64,000 nucleotides of DNA from Achromobacter xylosoxidans A8. Lineage in GTDB: Bacteria; Pseudomonadota; Gammaproteobacteria; Burkholderiales; Burkholderiaceae_B. This document shows, one piece after another, positions 17,897 through 27,711 of this stretch. The translations under genes and the position numbers were made by a program. Within the stretch, counting starts at the first letter, position 1; every line of letters starts with the position of its first letter. The notes beneath the pieces were generated by a model. It ran no database searches and was not told where the DNA came from. It saw only the letters and a list, made by a program, of their open reading frames with translations. Location: NCBI RefSeq assembly GCF_000165835.1, contig NC_014640.1, positions 3,658,001 through 3,722,000 of the forward strand. Direction: 5' to 3'.

Positions 17897-18649
17897 TCAG
17901 AAGGAACGCGCCACCGAGAACACCGCGCCCAGGCGGCCCGAAGGATGGCCGTATTTCGTGGGCAGCCAGTTGTCCTTGGTCGCACCCACGGCGGCCAGGC
18001 CCAGGATCCAGCCCTTCAGGTCCTTGGTCACGCCGACCTTGTAGTCGACGTAATGGCCCATGGAGTCGCCGTCCATATTGGTCTGGTTCTTGAGCTTCTG
18101 GTAGCCCAGGTGGCCGACCAGGCCCCAGCCGTCGCCCAGGTCGAAATTGGCCGTGCCGTCCAGGTACCAGGTGCCCTTGCTGTCGGGCGTGCTGAAGAAG
18201 TCGCTGGGCGTGTAGGAGTACTTGAGGCTGTAGTTGCCGTAGGACGCGCCCAGGTAGAGGTCGGTGTTGTTGTAGTTGCCGCCCTTCGGCGAACTGGAGC
18301 CCGGGTAGTAGTAGTGCAGCACGCCCGCGTCCAGCGTGAAGCCGCCACCTACGTCGCCCTTCCAGCCGCCATAGAAATCCATCTCCAGGTTGCCGTCGGT
18401 GAAAACGAAGTCCGAGACGTTGGAGTTCCAGTTGCCCAGATAAAAGCCGGAACTGTGGGTCAGGTCGAAGCCCAGCTGCACGGCGGGCCGGAAGTCGGTC
18501 TGCGAGTAGCCGCGAAAACGGTAGTCGCTGACGATGGCGGCGTTGCCGCTGAGCGAGAATCCGCCGCCCAGATCGGTGGGTTCGGCCTGTGCCGCCGCGG
18601 CGAAACAAGCGGCGAACGCAAGGGGCACGGCTAGCAACGTCTTCTTCAT
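17897..18649 (-). CDS. TorF-family putative outer-membrane porin
   Basis: 250 aa. A Sec signal peptide (MKKTLLAV through AQAEP) is followed by a sequence of alternating aromatic and polar residues typical of an outer-membrane beta-barrel. The start LSGNAAIVSDYRFRGYSQT is the hallmark of the TorF/Gcw_chp family, and the chain ends in Phe (VARSF), the usual outer-membrane assembly signal. The ATG at 18649 is chosen because it begins the signal peptide; the frame from 18700 adds a non-signal extension. Cargo is not known. It has its own strong terminator. Confidence 0.87.
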   Translation of the reverse strand: MKKTLLAVPLAFAACFAAAAQAEPTDLGGGFSLSGNAAIVSDYRFRGYSQTDFRPAVQLGFDLTHSSGFYLGNWNSNVSDFVFTDGNLEMDFYGGWKGDVGGGFTLDAGVLHYYYPGSSSPKGGNYNNTDLYLGASYGNYSLKYSYTPSDFFSTPDSKGTWYLDGTANFDLGDGWGLVGHLGYQKLKNQTNMDGDSMGHYVDYKVGVTKDLKGWILGLAAVGATKDNWLPTKYGHPSGRLGAVFSVARSF

Positions 18650-19004
18650 GGTGCGGAGTCCTGATCGGATTTGTCGAGTGGGGGGATGGCCGCAGCGCAT
18701 CCACAGGACCGGCTGGGCAACATTTCGTACCGGTTCCCACTACACCAAGCAATGTCCGTGCCAGGTCCGGCGCAAGCTGATTGCGACGCGCATGCGCCGC
18801 GGCGCCGCCTGCCGCGCACCAGGACAGTGCAGACGCAGGTCTGTGCGCAGGCATTCATGCGTCAAAACGGGGAGTCCTCGCCCGCATGGTTCGGCGCCGC
18901 TGGCGGGCATGTCACCGGCAGTGTCCGCAAATGAAAAACCCCGGCACGCGACTGCGTGTCCGGGGTAGTACGACCGGGCCGGCCAGGAAGGCCGGCTGCG
19001 ACGT
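18650..19004. other. intergenic region upstream of the porin gene
   Basis: 355 bp with no supported gene. It contains the terminator of the Spy-like gene at its right end (18934-18965) and presumably the porin promoter nearer 18650-18750. Short open frames on both strands show no signal, ribosome site or recognisable composition. Confidence 0.5.
18934..18965 (-). terminator. terminator of the Spy-like gene
   Basis: An 11 bp stem CCCCGGCACGC pairs with GCGTG-t-CCGGGG (one bulged T), loop GACT, followed on the minus strand by five Ts. Confidence 0.85.
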
Positions 19005-19610
19005 TTAGTTGGCGGCGGGCTTGGCCGGCGCGGCGGCCGCGGGCGCTTCAGCCCTGCCCTTGCCATGGCGCCCTTCCATGCGGGCGTGGCGCTCCTGCAT
19101 GCGGTCCTGGCGCTCCTTGACGAACTTGGTCACCTGACCGCGCTGGGTCTCGTTCAGGCTGTCCCAGACGGCCAGCCACTGGTCGCGCACCTGCTTGGCC
19201 TGGGGACCGAAGGCTTCACGCGATTTTTCGGACTGTTCGACCAGTGCGCGGGGATCCAGCTTGCCGCTGTCCAGTTGCGCCTTCAACAGGTCGTGGCGCT
19301 TGCCGCCGGAGGCGCGCATGGCTTCGTGCAGGCTGCGTTGGCCGTCCTGGGCGGTCTTGAACAAGGCCTGCTGCTTGTCATCCAGCTTCAGCTCGGCGAC
19401 CTGCGCCTTGGTCACGGGACCCAGGCCGGGAACGAAGAGGCCGTCGCGCATGCCTTTGTGGAAGCCGCCGCGCTGGCCATCGTGCATGGCGGCGGGACCG
19501 CCGTCAGCGGGAGGAGGAGGCGCAGCCATGGCGGAGCCGGCCACCATGCCGCCCGTCGCGGCGACAAATGCAAGAGCGGCCAAATTGGAGCGGATAGCGA
19601 ATCGGGACAT
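19005..19610 (-). CDS. Spy/CpxP-family periplasmic protein
   Basis: 201 aa. A signal peptide ending AMA-APP is followed by a Met/His/Gln-rich helical protein with the LTxxQ-like repeats of the Spy/CpxP family (KAQVAELKLDDKQQALF and LNETQRGQVTKF). The C-terminus is Ala/Pro-rich. Family members are envelope-stress chaperones or metal-responsive inhibitors. GGAGA lies 7 bases before the ATG at 19610, which decides against the much longer open frame. It is flanked by its own terminator and one from the upstream exonuclease gene, so it is monocistronic. Confidence 0.82.
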   Translation of the reverse strand: MSRFAIRSNLAALAFVAATGGMVAGSAMAAPPPPADGGPAAMHDGQRGGFHKGMRDGLFVPGLGPVTKAQVAELKLDDKQQALFKTAQDGQRSLHEAMRASGGKRHDLLKAQLDSGKLDPRALVEQSEKSREAFGPQAKQVRDQWLAVWDSLNETQRGQVTKFVKERQDRMQERHARMEGRHGKGRAEAPAAAAPAKPAAN

Positions 19611-19723
19611 GTAGGTCTCCTGAAAGTGAAGAAAGCGAGGCCATTGTGCGGTTGCCCCGGTTTCATCCAGGTTTCGTCCAAGCAAGCAATGTTTCAGTCG
19701 ATTGCGCCGGCGCCAGGCGCAAG

Positions 19724-19747
19724 AACGGGGCCGCGCGGGCCCCGTTT
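19724..19747 (-). terminator. terminator downstream of the exonuclease gene
   Basis: The stem AACGGGGCC/GGGCCCCGTT is GC-rich with a short T-containing tail on both strands. It lies 45 bp after the stop of the surE-pcm-nlpD-exonuclease operon. Confidence 0.55.
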
Positions 19748-19791
19748 CTTCCTTGCTTCCCGACAGACGGATCTTGAGGCCGCCCAGGCGT

Positions 19792-20571
19792 TCAGTTGGC
19801 GTCCCAGGCCGCCATGTATTCCTTCCAGTGCGGCGCGTCGCTGGCGCTAAGGGTGTCGCGCACCAGCGCGATTTCCGCTTCGTAGGAAGTGCGGTCGAGT
19901 TCGCCGCGCAGGAAACGGAATCGGCAATACACCAGCCAGGTGTTGACCACGTCCGTTTCGCAATAGGCCCGTACCTCGTCGGCGCGGCCTTGGCTCCAGG
20001 CCTCCCACACCTTGCTGCCATCCATGCCGAGCTTGCCGGGAAAGCCGCAAAGCTTGGCCAGCTCGTCCAGCGGCGCATTGGCGCGGCCGTTGTACTTGGC
20101 CAGCAGGTCCATCAGGTCCAGATGGCGGGAGTGGTAGCGCGAGATGTAGTTGTTGAACTTGAAATCGCGGTCTTCCTCGCCCATGTCCCAGTAGCGCGGC
20201 GCGGGCACACCCTGGATCAGGCTGCGGTAATGCAGCACCGGCAGGTCGAAGCCGGAACCGTTCCAGCTCACCAGCTTGGGCGTGTAGCGTTCGATGGTCT
20301 TGAAGAAGCCCGCCAGCAAGGCGGCTTCGGGATCGTCGGGCTGGCCCAGCGTCTTGACGCGAAAGCCCTGGTCGTCGCGGAACACGCAGCCCACCACCGC
20401 CACCTTGTGCAGATGCAACGGCAGGAAATCATGGCCCACGGCCTCGCGCCGCGCAGTCAGCGCGCGCTCGACCACTTCCTGGTCAGGAACCTCGGGTCCC
20501 CAGCCATTGAGCTTGCGCAGCCCATCGGCATCGGGGATGGTTTCCAGGTCGAATACCAGGGTGGGCGTCAT
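19792..20571 (-). CDS. predicted 3'-5' exonuclease, DNA polymerase B-like (PolB exo2)
   Basis: 259 aa DnaQ-like exonuclease of the family annotated as predicted 3'-5' exonuclease related to DNA polymerase B. The Exo I motif is VFDLETIPDADG, Exo II is KLVSWNGSGFDLPVL, and Exo III is RAYCETDVVNTW, with the acidic metal ligands intact. It overlaps the nlpD stop codon by 4 bp (ATGA), so it is translated with that operon. In many proteobacteria rpoS occupies this position after nlpD. Its biological role is not established. Confidence 0.85.
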   Translation of the reverse strand: MTPTLVFDLETIPDADGLRKLNGWGPEVPDQEVVERALTARREAVGHDFLPLHLHKVAVVGCVFRDDQGFRVKTLGQPDDPEAALLAGFFKTIERYTPKLVSWNGSGFDLPVLHYRSLIQGVPAPRYWDMGEEDRDFKFNNYISRYHSRHLDLMDLLAKYNGRANAPLDELAKLCGFPGKLGMDGSKVWEAWSQGRADEVRAYCETDVVNTWLVYCRFRFLRGELDRTSYEAEIALVRDTLSASDAPHWKEYMAAWDAN

Positions 20572-21422
20572 TTGGCAGGCAGGTACTGCATGGGGTCCAC
20601 CGGCTGGCCTTGGCGGCGGATCTCGAAATGCAGGCGCGGCGAGGTGGTGTCGCTCTGGCCGAGTTCGGCGATCTTGGCGCCGCGCTTGACCGTCTGGCCT
20701 GTCTTCACCAGCACCGCGCGGTTATGCGCGTAAGCGGTGATGAAGCCGTTCTGGTGTTCGACGATGATCAGGTTGCCCAGGCCGCGCACGCCGTTGCCGC
20801 TGTACTTGACCAGGCCGTCCGCCGCGGCGGTGATGGGATCGCCCAAGGCGCCGGCGATGTCGATGCCCTTGCTGCTGTTGTTGAAGCCCTGCACGATCTG
20901 ACCGCTGGCGGGCCAGGCCCAATTGATGACGGCCGCATCGGCCGCGCGCGTGGCGGGCTTGGTTTCGACCGGCGCCGTGGGCGGCGGGGTGGTGGTCTCG
21001 GTAGTGGGCGGCGGCAGGGTTTCCGGCTGGTCCAGCGGACGCGGCTGCGGCTTGGTGCCTGCGACCGGCGCGGTCTGCGCCCCGCCGCTGGCGCCGCCGG
21101 ACATCTTCAGGACCTGGCCGACCGAGATCTGGTTGGGGTCGCTGAGGTTATTCCAGCGCTTGACGTTCTCGATGTCCACATTGTTGGCGCGGGCGATCTT
21201 GTACAGCGTGTCGCCCGGCTTCACTACATAGCTGCCGCCGGGTTGGGTCGCCGGCGCGGGTTGCCCGCCGGTCATGTCGACCACCGGGGCGCGAGTACCT
21301 TTCGAAGCGCAGCCCGCCAGAATGGACAGGCTGAGAGCCCCCGCGATGAAGAGCGGGCGGCGCAGGCGCGTCATGGACGCGCCCAGGGTGATATCGGTCA
21401 GTTGCAACTGCCCGTTGAGCAT
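20568..21422 (-). CDS. nlpD: NlpD-like lipoprotein, LysM plus degenerate LytM (M23) domain
   Basis: 284 aa outer-membrane lipoprotein that in E. coli activates the amidase AmiC in daughter-cell separation. The lipobox is LSILAGC. A LysM domain (VVKPGDTLYKIARANNVD) binds peptidoglycan, a Pro/Thr-rich linker follows, and the C-terminal domain matches M23 but begins SKGIDIAG, lacking the first zinc-ligand His, as in E. coli NlpD. It is therefore expected to be an activator and not a peptidase. AGGAGA precedes the ATG at 21422. Its stop overlaps the exonuclease start by 4 bp; pcm ends 17 bp upstream. Confidence 0.93.
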   Translation of the reverse strand: MLNGQLQLTDITLGASMTRLRRPLFIAGALSLSILAGCASKGTRAPVVDMTGGQPAPATQPGGSYVVKPGDTLYKIARANNVDIENVKRWNNLSDPNQISVGQVLKMSGGASGGAQTAPVAGTKPQPRPLDQPETLPPPTTETTTPPPTAPVETKPATRAADAAVINWAWPASGQIVQGFNNSSKGIDIAGALGDPITAAADGLVKYSGNGVRGLGNLIIVEHQNGFITAYAHNRAVLVKTGQTVKRGAKIAELGQSDTTSPRLHFEIRRQGQPVDPMQYLPAK

Positions 21423-21439
21423 ACGTTTCTCCTGTTTGC

Positions 21440-22264
21440 TCAAGATTGTATTCCGGCCCGTAGCGGCACAAAGCGCACGGCCTCTAATTCGGTGCGTTTC
21501 CAGCTGGCCGCGCCTGTGCGTTCGATGAGAACCAGGCGCTGGTTGGCGCCCCCTTCAGGAGCGATCAGGCGGCCACCCGGCGCGAGCTGAGACAGCAGCG
21601 CCTGCGGGATGGCAAGGCCAGCGGCAGCCACAACGATAGCATCGAACGGCGCCACGCCGGGCAGGCCCAGCATGCCGTCGCCGTAGATCAAACGGATCCT
21701 CGTGGTGAGCCGCAAGGCGCGCAGATGCTCGCGCGCCAACTCATACAGTCCGCGGATGCGTTCGATGGTGTGGACCTCGCGCACGAACTGCGCGAGCACC
21801 GCTGCCTGGTAGCCGCAACCCGCGCCGACTTCCAGCACACGGGTGGGCGTGCGGTCGTCGCAGGCAGCGGCGATCATGCGCGCCACCACCCAGGGTTGCG
21901 AAATGGTTTGCGAATGGCCGATGGGCAGCGCCGCGTCTTCGTAGGCGCGGCTGGCCAGCGCCTCGTCGACGAACAGATGGCGCGGCACGGCGCCCATGGC
22001 GTTGAGCACGCGTTCGTCGGTAATGCCCTGCGCCCGCAGGCGTTCCACCATGGCCTGGCGCAGGCGGTCGGAGTTCAGGCCCAGGTTGCTGCCGGACGCC
22101 GGCGTCGGCGCCTGCGTCTGGCGTTGCAGCGTGGCCGCGGAAATGCGCGTATTGCTGTTGGCGGGCGTGACGCCAGGACTGAGCCGGCCCGAGTCGTAGC
22201 GCACCGGGCCGGTGCGCCCGGACACGGGCTGGCTCACATCCGGTTGGCTTACGCGTTTGCGCAT
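21440..22264 (-). CDS. pcm: Pcm: protein-L-isoaspartate O-methyltransferase
   Basis: 274 aa SAM-dependent repair enzyme that methylates isoaspartyl residues in damaged proteins. The SAM-binding block [17 protein letters not shown] and the substrate region [16 protein letters not shown] are intact. E. coli Pcm is about 208 aa; here an N-terminal extension of roughly 60 residues rich in Pro, Ser, Thr, Asn and Gln precedes the core. A second start within the frame could give a shorter form. The 5' end overlaps the surE 3' end by 16 bp, so translational coupling is likely and supports the long start. Confidence 0.92.
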   Translation of the reverse strand: MRKRVSQPDVSQPVSGRTGPVRYDSGRLSPGVTPANSNTRISAATLQRQTQAPTPASGSNLGLNSDRLRQAMVERLRAQGITDERVLNAMGAVPRHLFVDEALASRAYEDAALPIGHSQTISQPWVVARMIAAACDDRTPTRVLEVGAGCGYQAAVLAQFVREVHTIERIRGLYELAREHLRALRLTTRIRLIYGDGMLGLPGVAPFDAIVVAAAGLAIPQALLSQLAPGGRLIAPEGGANQRLVLIERTGAASWKRTELEAVRFVPLRAGIQS

Positions 22265-23007
22265 AGCGGCTCCGCCCAGGTCCGGATCTCGTCGAGCTGG
22301 CTGTGCTGGGTCAGGTCCAGGCGCAGCGGCGTGACTGACACGGTGCCCTGCTCGACGGCATGGAAGTCCGTGCCCGGCGTGGCGTCGGCCGCCATGCCCA
22401 CGGGCCCGATCCAGTAGACGGTATCGCCATACGGCGTGGTCGTGCGCACCACCGGCTGCGAGGGATGGCGCTTGCCCAGGCGCGTGACCGCGAAGCCGTG
22501 CATGTCTTCGAAGCGGCGGCTGGGAATGTTGACGTTCAGCAGCACCGGCGCGGCCAGCGGTTGGGCAAGGTGGCGCTCGACCACCAGGCGCGCGGCGCGC
22601 GCGGCGGAATCGATGTGCGCCCAGCCCTTCTCGGCCAGCGAGAACGCGATGGCGGGAATGCCGAACAGATAGCCTTCGCTGGCGGCGGCCACGGTGCCCG
22701 AATAGAGGGTGTCGTCGCCCATGTTGGCGCCGTTGTTGATGCCGGACACGACCAGGTCGGGCCGGGTATCCATAAGACCGGTGAGGGCCACGTGCACGCA
22801 GTCTGACGGGGTGCCGTTGACGGCGATGTAGCCGTTGGAGGCGGTGCGCACCGACAGCGGCCGGTTCAGCGTCAGCGAATTGGACGCGCCGCTATGGTTG
22901 GTCTCGGGCGCGACGACGGTGAGATCGCCCAGGCCCTGCAGCGCGTCAACCAGCGCCTCGAGCCCGGGGGCGGAGTAACCATCATCGTTCGAAACCAGAA
23001 TTCGCAT
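22249..23007 (-). CDS. surE: SurE: 5'/3'-nucleotidase
   Basis: 252 aa stationary-phase survival nucleotidase that dephosphorylates nucleoside 5'- and 3'-monophosphates. The metal-binding Asp pair is in [15 protein letters not shown], with the Ser in [12 protein letters not shown] and the Asn in [10 protein letters not shown], matching the family. It is the first gene of the surE-pcm-nlpD-exonuclease operon, transcribed leftward from the 188 bp region shared with plsY. Confidence 0.95.
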   Translation of the reverse strand: MRILVSNDDGYSAPGLEALVDALQGLGDLTVVAPETNHSGASNSLTLNRPLSVRTASNGYIAVNGTPSDCVHVALTGLMDTRPDLVVSGINNGANMGDDTLYSGTVAAASEGYLFGIPAIAFSLAEKGWAHIDSAARAARLVVERHLAQPLAAPVLLNVNIPSRRFEDMHGFAVTRLGKRHPSQPVVRTTTPYGDTVYWIGPVGMAADATPGTDFHAVEQGTVSVTPLRLDLTQHSQLDEIRTWAEPLCANA

Positions 23008-23195
23008 TGTGCATCCGAAAGAAAATAAAACGCGGGTGAACGCGTCGGATTGTACCGTCCGCGGCCGCCATCCGTGCGATCTGCTGGCAGACGGGCGCCG
23101 GCATCCCGCTCGATAACCCGTAGCCGGGCCCCGCCCCGGGCGCGGTAGAATCCGCAGCCATTACGGTAACAACACAACAACAACGGACCCCTTTC

Positions 23196-23837
23196 ATGGC
23201 GATAAACGACCCCTCTCTGGTCTTCAGCGCTGCGCTCATCCTGCTGGCCTACTTGATCGGCTCCGTGCCGTTCGCCGTGGTCGTCAGCAAGCTCATGGGC
23301 CTGCAGGACCCCCGCAGCTACGGCTCCAAGAACCCGGGCGCCACCAACGTGCTGCGCACCGGGAACAAGACCGCCGCCGCGCTGACGCTGCTGGGCGACG
23401 CCGCCAAGGGATGGTTCGCGATCTGGCTGGCCGAAAAACTGGCGCCCGGGATCTCCCCGATCGCGCTGGCGCTGGTGGCGCTGGCCGCCTTCCTGGGCCA
23501 TCTGTACCCGATATTCCTGCGCTTCAAGGGTGGCAAGGGCGTGGCCACCGCCCTGGGCGTGCTGGTGGCGATCCAGCCCTGGCTGGCGGTCGCCACTGCC
23601 GCCACCTGGCTCATCGTCGCGGTGTTCTTCCGCTATTCGTCGCTGGCATCCCTGGTGGCGGCCTTTTTCGCCCCCGTGTACTACGTGTTCGGCTCGGGCC
23701 TGGCCTGGTATGCGCAGCCGCCCATGGGCGTCGCGCTGGCGATCATCGGCGTGCTGTTGTTCTACCGCCACCGCGCCAACATCACGCGCCTGGTGCAAGG
23801 CACAGAAAGCCGCATTGGCGGCGGCAAGAAGAAATAA
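23196..23837 (+). CDS. plsY: PlsY: glycerol-3-phosphate acyltransferase
   Basis: 213 aa inner-membrane enzyme that transfers acyl groups from acyl phosphate to glycerol 3-phosphate in phospholipid synthesis. The family motifs are visible: [11 protein letters not shown] (motif 1 region), [13 protein letters not shown] (motif 2) and [14 protein letters not shown] (motif 3). Several hydrophobic segments fit the multi-pass fold. A TAGAAT box at 23146-23151 may be its -10. A short terminator follows 20 bp after the stop, then tsaD converges. Confidence 0.94.
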   Translation: MAINDPSLVFSAALILLAYLIGSVPFAVVVSKLMGLQDPRSYGSKNPGATNVLRTGNKTAAALTLLGDAAKGWFAIWLAEKLAPGISPIALALVALAAFLGHLYPIFLRFKGGKGVATALGVLVAIQPWLAVATAATWLIVAVFFRYSSLASLVAAFFAPVYYVFGSGLAWYAQPPMGVALAIIGVLLFYRHRANITRLVQGTESRIGGGKKK

Positions 23838-23856
23838 GCAAGACGCGCATGTGACA

Positions 23857-23880
23857 GGGCGGCCCCAGGGCCGCCCTTTC
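23857..23880 (+). terminator. terminator of plsY
   Basis: An 8 bp stem GGGCGGCC/GGCCGCCC with loop CCAG is followed by TTTCATTTC. It also lies immediately after the tsaD stop on the other strand, so it may act both ways. Confidence 0.75.
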
Positions 23881-23883
23881 ATT

Positions 23884-24915
23884 TCAGGCGATGTCGGCGA
23901 GGTCCCAGCGCGGCTTGACGGTGAAGCTGTGCGCATCCGGGTCCAGGGTCGCCAGACCCGCCTTGACCCGCTCGGCGGCCGCAAACGCGATCATGGCGCC
24001 GTTGTCGGTGCACAGTTCCAGCGGCGGGAAATAGGCGCGCGCCTTGAGCGGCTTGAGCGCGGCGTCCAGCTTGGCGCGCAGCAATTGATTGGCGCCCACG
24101 CCGCCGGCCACCACCAGACGCTTCAGGCCGGTCTGTTTCAGGGCTTTGATGGCCTTGGCCGCCAGCACTTCCACGATGGCGGCCTGCGTGGCCGCGGCCA
24201 GGTTGGCGCGCGCCTGTTCGTCCAGCCCGCCCGCCGCCTCGGCAGCCTTGACCCGGGTCAGCACGGCCGTTTTCAGGCCACTGAAGCTGAAGTCCAGGTC
24301 GCCGCTGTGCAGCATGGGCCGCGGCAGGTCGAAACGCGCGGCGTCCCCGCTGGCGGCCAGCCTGGACAGCGCCGGCCCGCCCGGATAGCCCAGCCCCATC
24401 AGCTTGGCCGACTTGTCGAAGGCCTCGCCCGCCGCGTCGTCCAGCGTTTCGCCCAGCAATTCGTAGCGCCCCACGCCGTCCACCCGCATCAGCTGCGTGT
24501 GTCCGCCGGAAACCAGCAGCGCCACGAAGGGGAATTCCGGCCGCGGATCCGCCAGCATCGGCGACAGCAGGTGGCCTTCGAGGTGATGGATGCCGATGGC
24601 GGGCAGATGGCGCGACCAGGCGAACGACTGCGCGACGCTGGCGCCCACCAGCAAGGCGCCGGCCAGGCCCGGCCCTGCCGTGTAGGCGACCGCGCCGATA
24701 TCGGACATCTGCAGGCCGGCTTCTTCCAGGACCTGCCGCGTCAGCGGCACGACCCGGCGGATATGGTCGCGCGAGGCGAGTTCCGGCACCACGCCCCCGT
24801 ATTCCTGGTGCATGGCGATCTGGGTATGCAGCGCGTGCGCCAGCAGACCGCGTTCGGTACAGACGGCTGCGACACCGGTTTCGTCGCAGGAGCTTTCAAA
24901 GCCGAGAATAATCAT
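23884..24915 (-). CDS. tsaD: TsaD: tRNA N6-threonylcarbamoyladenosine transferase subunit
   Basis: 343 aa ASKHA-fold enzyme that, with TsaB and TsaE, transfers the threonylcarbamoyl group to A37 of ANN-decoding tRNAs. The N-terminus [14 protein letters not shown], the metal-binding HHLEGH and the nucleotide-binding [12 protein letters not shown] are diagnostic, and length is normal. It is divergent from the purine permease gene with a 110 bp gap and converges on plsY. Confidence 0.96.
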   Translation of the reverse strand: MIILGFESSCDETGVAAVCTERGLLAHALHTQIAMHQEYGGVVPELASRDHIRRVVPLTRQVLEEAGLQMSDIGAVAYTAGPGLAGALLVGASVAQSFAWSRHLPAIGIHHLEGHLLSPMLADPRPEFPFVALLVSGGHTQLMRVDGVGRYELLGETLDDAAGEAFDKSAKLMGLGYPGGPALSRLAASGDAARFDLPRPMLHSGDLDFSFSGLKTAVLTRVKAAEAAGGLDEQARANLAAATQAAIVEVLAAKAIKALKQTGLKRLVVAGGVGANQLLRAKLDAALKPLKARAYFPPLELCTDNGAMIAFAAAERVKAGLATLDPDAHSFTVKPRWDLADIA

Positions 24916-25025
24916 GGCGGCAGAGTTTACAACTGATGCGAAAATACGCCCGTTTATGAAAAACCGGCGGGCAACCCGGCCCGCCTACAACAACCCGCAA
25001 TCCTGCAAACACATTGGGGACTCGA

Positions 25026-26318
25026 ATGCTCGAGAAGCTATTCAAGCTGCGTGAACACGGCACGACAGCGCGCACGGAACTGGTCGCCGGCCTGACGACT
25101 TTCCTGACGATGTCGTACATCATCTTCGTCAATCCGGACATCCTGTCGTCAACCGGCATGGACCGCGATGCCGTGTTCGTCGCCACCTGCCTGGCCGCCG
25201 CGCTGGGCTCGCTGGTGATGGCGCTGATCGCCAACTGGCCGATCGGCATGGCGCCGGGCATGGGCCTGAACGCCTTCTTCGCATTCACCGTGGTCAAGAC
25301 CATGGGCTATACCTGGGAGCAGGCGCTGGGCGCCGTGTTCATCTCGGGCGTGATCTTCCTGTTCCTGACGTTCTCGGGCATCCGGGTCTGGCTGGTCAAG
25401 GGCATACCGCATTCGCTGCGCAGCGCCATCGCCGCGGGCATCGGGCTGTTCCTTGCCATTATCGCGCTATCCAGCGCCAACATCGTGGTCGCGCACCCGG
25501 CCACCAAGGTCACGCTGGGCGACCTGACCCAGCCCGGACCGCTGTTCGCCATCCTGGGCTTTTTCATCATCGCCGCGCTGGACGCCCTGCGCGTGCGCGG
25601 CGCCATCCTGATCGGCATCATCGTGGTCACGCTGCTGTCGATGCTGCTGGGCTACAACGAGTTCAAGGGCATCTTCGCCGCACCGCCCAGCCTGGCGCCC
25701 ACGCTCATGAAGCTGGACATCCTGGGCGCGCTGCACAGCGGCTTCGTGCATGTGATCCTGGTGTTCGTGCTGGTTGAAGTGTTCGATGCCACCGGCACGC
25801 TGGTGGGCGTGGCCAAGCGCGCCGGCCTGGTGCCGGAGAACCGCCCCAACCGCCTGGGCCGCGCCTTGTTTGCCGACAGCACTGCCATTGTCGCAGGCTC
25901 GATGCTGGGCACCAGCAGCACCACTGCCTACGTGGAAAGCGCCTCCGGCGTGCAGGCCGGCGGCCGTACCGGCCTGACCGCGCTGGTCGTGGCGCTGCTG
26001 TTCCTGGCCGCGCTGTTCATCTCGCCGCTGGCCGGCGCCGTGCCTGCCTACGCCACCGCGCCCGCCCTGCTCTATGTGGCCGGCCTGATGATGCGCGAAC
26101 TGATCGACATCGACTGGAACGACGTCTGCGAAGCCACCCCGGCCGCGCTGACCGCGCTGGTCATGCCGTTCACGTACTCGATCGCCAACGGCATCGCCTT
26201 CGGTTTCATCAGCTACGTGGTGCTCAAGACCGCCACCGGCAAGATCCGCGACGTGCATCCCGCCACCTGGTTGGTCGCGGCGCTGTTCGTGATCCGCTAC
26301 GCCTTCTTCCCAGGCTAG
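25026..26318 (+). CDS. NCS2-family purine permease (AzgA-like)
   Basis: 430 aa inner-membrane permease of the AzgA/GhxP branch, which imports adenine, guanine or hypoxanthine with protons. Family marks are PGMGLNAFFAF, the segment GTSSTTAYVESASGVQAGG with the conserved Glu, and SIANGIAFGFISYV. About twelve to fourteen hydrophobic segments are present. A frame extends to a TTG at 25014, but GGGGA 5 bases before the ATG at 25026 supports that start. Monocistronic; GC hairpins at 26324-26409 follow. Confidence 0.9.
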   Translation: MLEKLFKLREHGTTARTELVAGLTTFLTMSYIIFVNPDILSSTGMDRDAVFVATCLAAALGSLVMALIANWPIGMAPGMGLNAFFAFTVVKTMGYTWEQALGAVFISGVIFLFLTFSGIRVWLVKGIPHSLRSAIAAGIGLFLAIIALSSANIVVAHPATKVTLGDLTQPGPLFAILGFFIIAALDALRVRGAILIGIIVVTLLSMLLGYNEFKGIFAAPPSLAPTLMKLDILGALHSGFVHVILVFVLVEVFDATGTLVGVAKRAGLVPENRPNRLGRALFADSTAIVAGSMLGTSSTTAYVESASGVQAGGRTGLTALVVALLFLAALFISPLAGAVPAYATAPALLYVAGLMMRELIDIDWNDVCEATPAALTALVMPFTYSIANGIAFGFISYVVLKTATGKIRDVHPATWLVAALFVIRYAFFPG

Positions 26319-26323
26319 ACACG

Positions 26324-26409
26324 GGCGATTGGCCCGCGCCGCAGAGCGCGCCAATCGCCGGGATAGCGCAATTCAATCAACCCGCCACACCATAAGGTTG
26401 CTGGCGGGT
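26324..26409 (+). terminator. two GC-rich hairpins after the purine permease gene
   Basis: Hairpin 1 pairs GGCGATTGGC (26324-26333) with GCCAATCGCC (26350-26359). Hairpin 2 pairs ACCCGCCA (26380-26387) with TGGCGGGT (26402-26409). Neither is followed by a clear U-run, so termination is inferred only from position. Confidence 0.4.
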
Positions 26410-26527
26410 CCGCTTGATTTCACCGATACACTCCCCATGTATAACGGCATATGGAGTCCGCCTTGCGCCTTACCCGCTTTGTTCCCGCCCTGTTGTCCTG
26501 TTCCGCCTCGAGCACGGAGGTGTCCGC

Positions 26528-27544
26528 ATGAGCAGCCTGGCCCGCATCCCTTTTTCCGTACTGGACCTGGCCCCGATTGTGCAGGGCCGCGACGCGGCTG
26601 ACGCTTTCCGCAACACCGTCGCGGTCGCGCAGCACGTGGAACGCCTGGGCTACAAACGTTTCTGGCTGGCTGAACACCACAACATCAACGGCGTGGCCAG
26701 CAGCGCCACGGCCGTGCTGATCGGCCACGTGGCTTCGCACACCAATACGCTGCGCGTGGGTTCGGGCGGCGTCATGCTGCCCAACCACGCGCCGCTGATC
26801 ATCGCCGAGCAGTTCGGCACCCTGGAAACGCTCTACCCCGGCCGCATCGATCTGGGCCTGGGCCGCGCGCCCGGCAGCGACGGCGCCACGCAGCACGCGC
26901 TGCGCCGCGGTCCTCGCAGCGGACTGGAGTTTCCGGCGCTGGTGGAAGAATTGCGCGGCTTCCTGGCGCCCTCGCGCCCCGGGCAACCGGTGCGCGCGAT
27001 TCCCGGCGAAGGCCTGGACATTCCGATCTGGCTGCTGGGTTCCAGCGACTTCAGCGCGCGGCTTGCCGCGGAGCTGGGCCTGCCCTTCTCCTTCGCGGGA
27101 CATTTCTCGCCCGAAGGCATGGCGGCCATGCGCCTCTACCGCCACCTGTTCAAGCCATCGGCAACGCTGGCCCGCCCCTACGCCATGATAGGCGTGCCCG
27201 TCGTGGCCGCCGAAACCGATGAGGCCGCCAGGCGCCAGGCCACCACCCAGCAGCTGAAGTTCCTGTCGCTGGTACGCGGCAACCGACTGCAACTGCAGCC
27301 GCCCGTGGACAGCATGGACGGCCTGTGGAACGAATGGGAGCGCGAGGCTGTCCAACAAAGACTGGGCGCCGCCATCGTGGGCGGCCCGGATACCGTCCGG
27401 CGCGAACTGGAAGCCCTGGTCGCCGAGACCGAGGCCGACGAAGTCATGATCGTCTCGGATTTCTACGACATCGCAGACCGCCTGCGCTCGTTCGAGATTG
27501 TCGCTTCATTGAAAAACGGCGCCGCGGCAAGCACCGCGGCCTGA
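26528..27544 (+). CDS. LLM-class flavin-dependent oxidoreductase
   Basis: 338 aa luciferase-like TIM-barrel monooxygenase of the MsnO8/YhbW branch. Typical segments are [33 protein letters not shown] and [23 protein letters not shown]. Such proteins use FMNH2 or F420H2 to oxidise various small molecules; the substrate here is unknown. GGAGG 7 bases upstream fixes the ATG at 26528, so the longer open frame from 26414 is rejected. It stands alone between the purine permease and thioredoxin genes. Confidence 0.9.
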   Translation: MSSLARIPFSVLDLAPIVQGRDAADAFRNTVAVAQHVERLGYKRFWLAEHHNINGVASSATAVLIGHVASHTNTLRVGSGGVMLPNHAPLIIAEQFGTLETLYPGRIDLGLGRAPGSDGATQHALRRGPRSGLEFPALVEELRGFLAPSRPGQPVRAIPGEGLDIPIWLLGSSDFSARLAAELGLPFSFAGHFSPEGMAAMRLYRHLFKPSATLARPYAMIGVPVVAAETDEAARRQATTQQLKFLSLVRGNRLQLQPPVDSMDGLWNEWEREAVQQRLGAAIVGGPDTVRRELEALVAETEADEVMIVSDFYDIADRLRSFEIVASLKNGAAASTAA

Positions 27545-27577
27545 ACGCGGCAGATTGCGCCCCCTGGGCGCCAACCA

Positions 27578-27607
27578 TTGCGATGCGGCAGCCACACGCT
27601 CTACTAT
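27578..27607 (+). promoter_or_regulatory. candidate sigma-70 promoter of the thioredoxin gene
   Basis: TTGCGA (27578-27583) and TACTAT (27602-27607) are separated by 18 bp, about 105 bp upstream of the thioredoxin start. Confidence 0.5.
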
Positions 27608-27711
27608 GACTTAAAGAGCACGGAAAACGCATCGCCTTATCGGGTCCGGGACCGGCACACCCCAGGCCTCCGACACCGCCTTTTGCGCCGCTCACGCGGC
27701 AAGGATTCAAA

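Noticed and set aside
20568..21422. NlpD M23 domain lacking a zinc-ligand His
   Set aside because: E. coli NlpD has the same degenerate domain; it works as an amidase activator, so this is normal.
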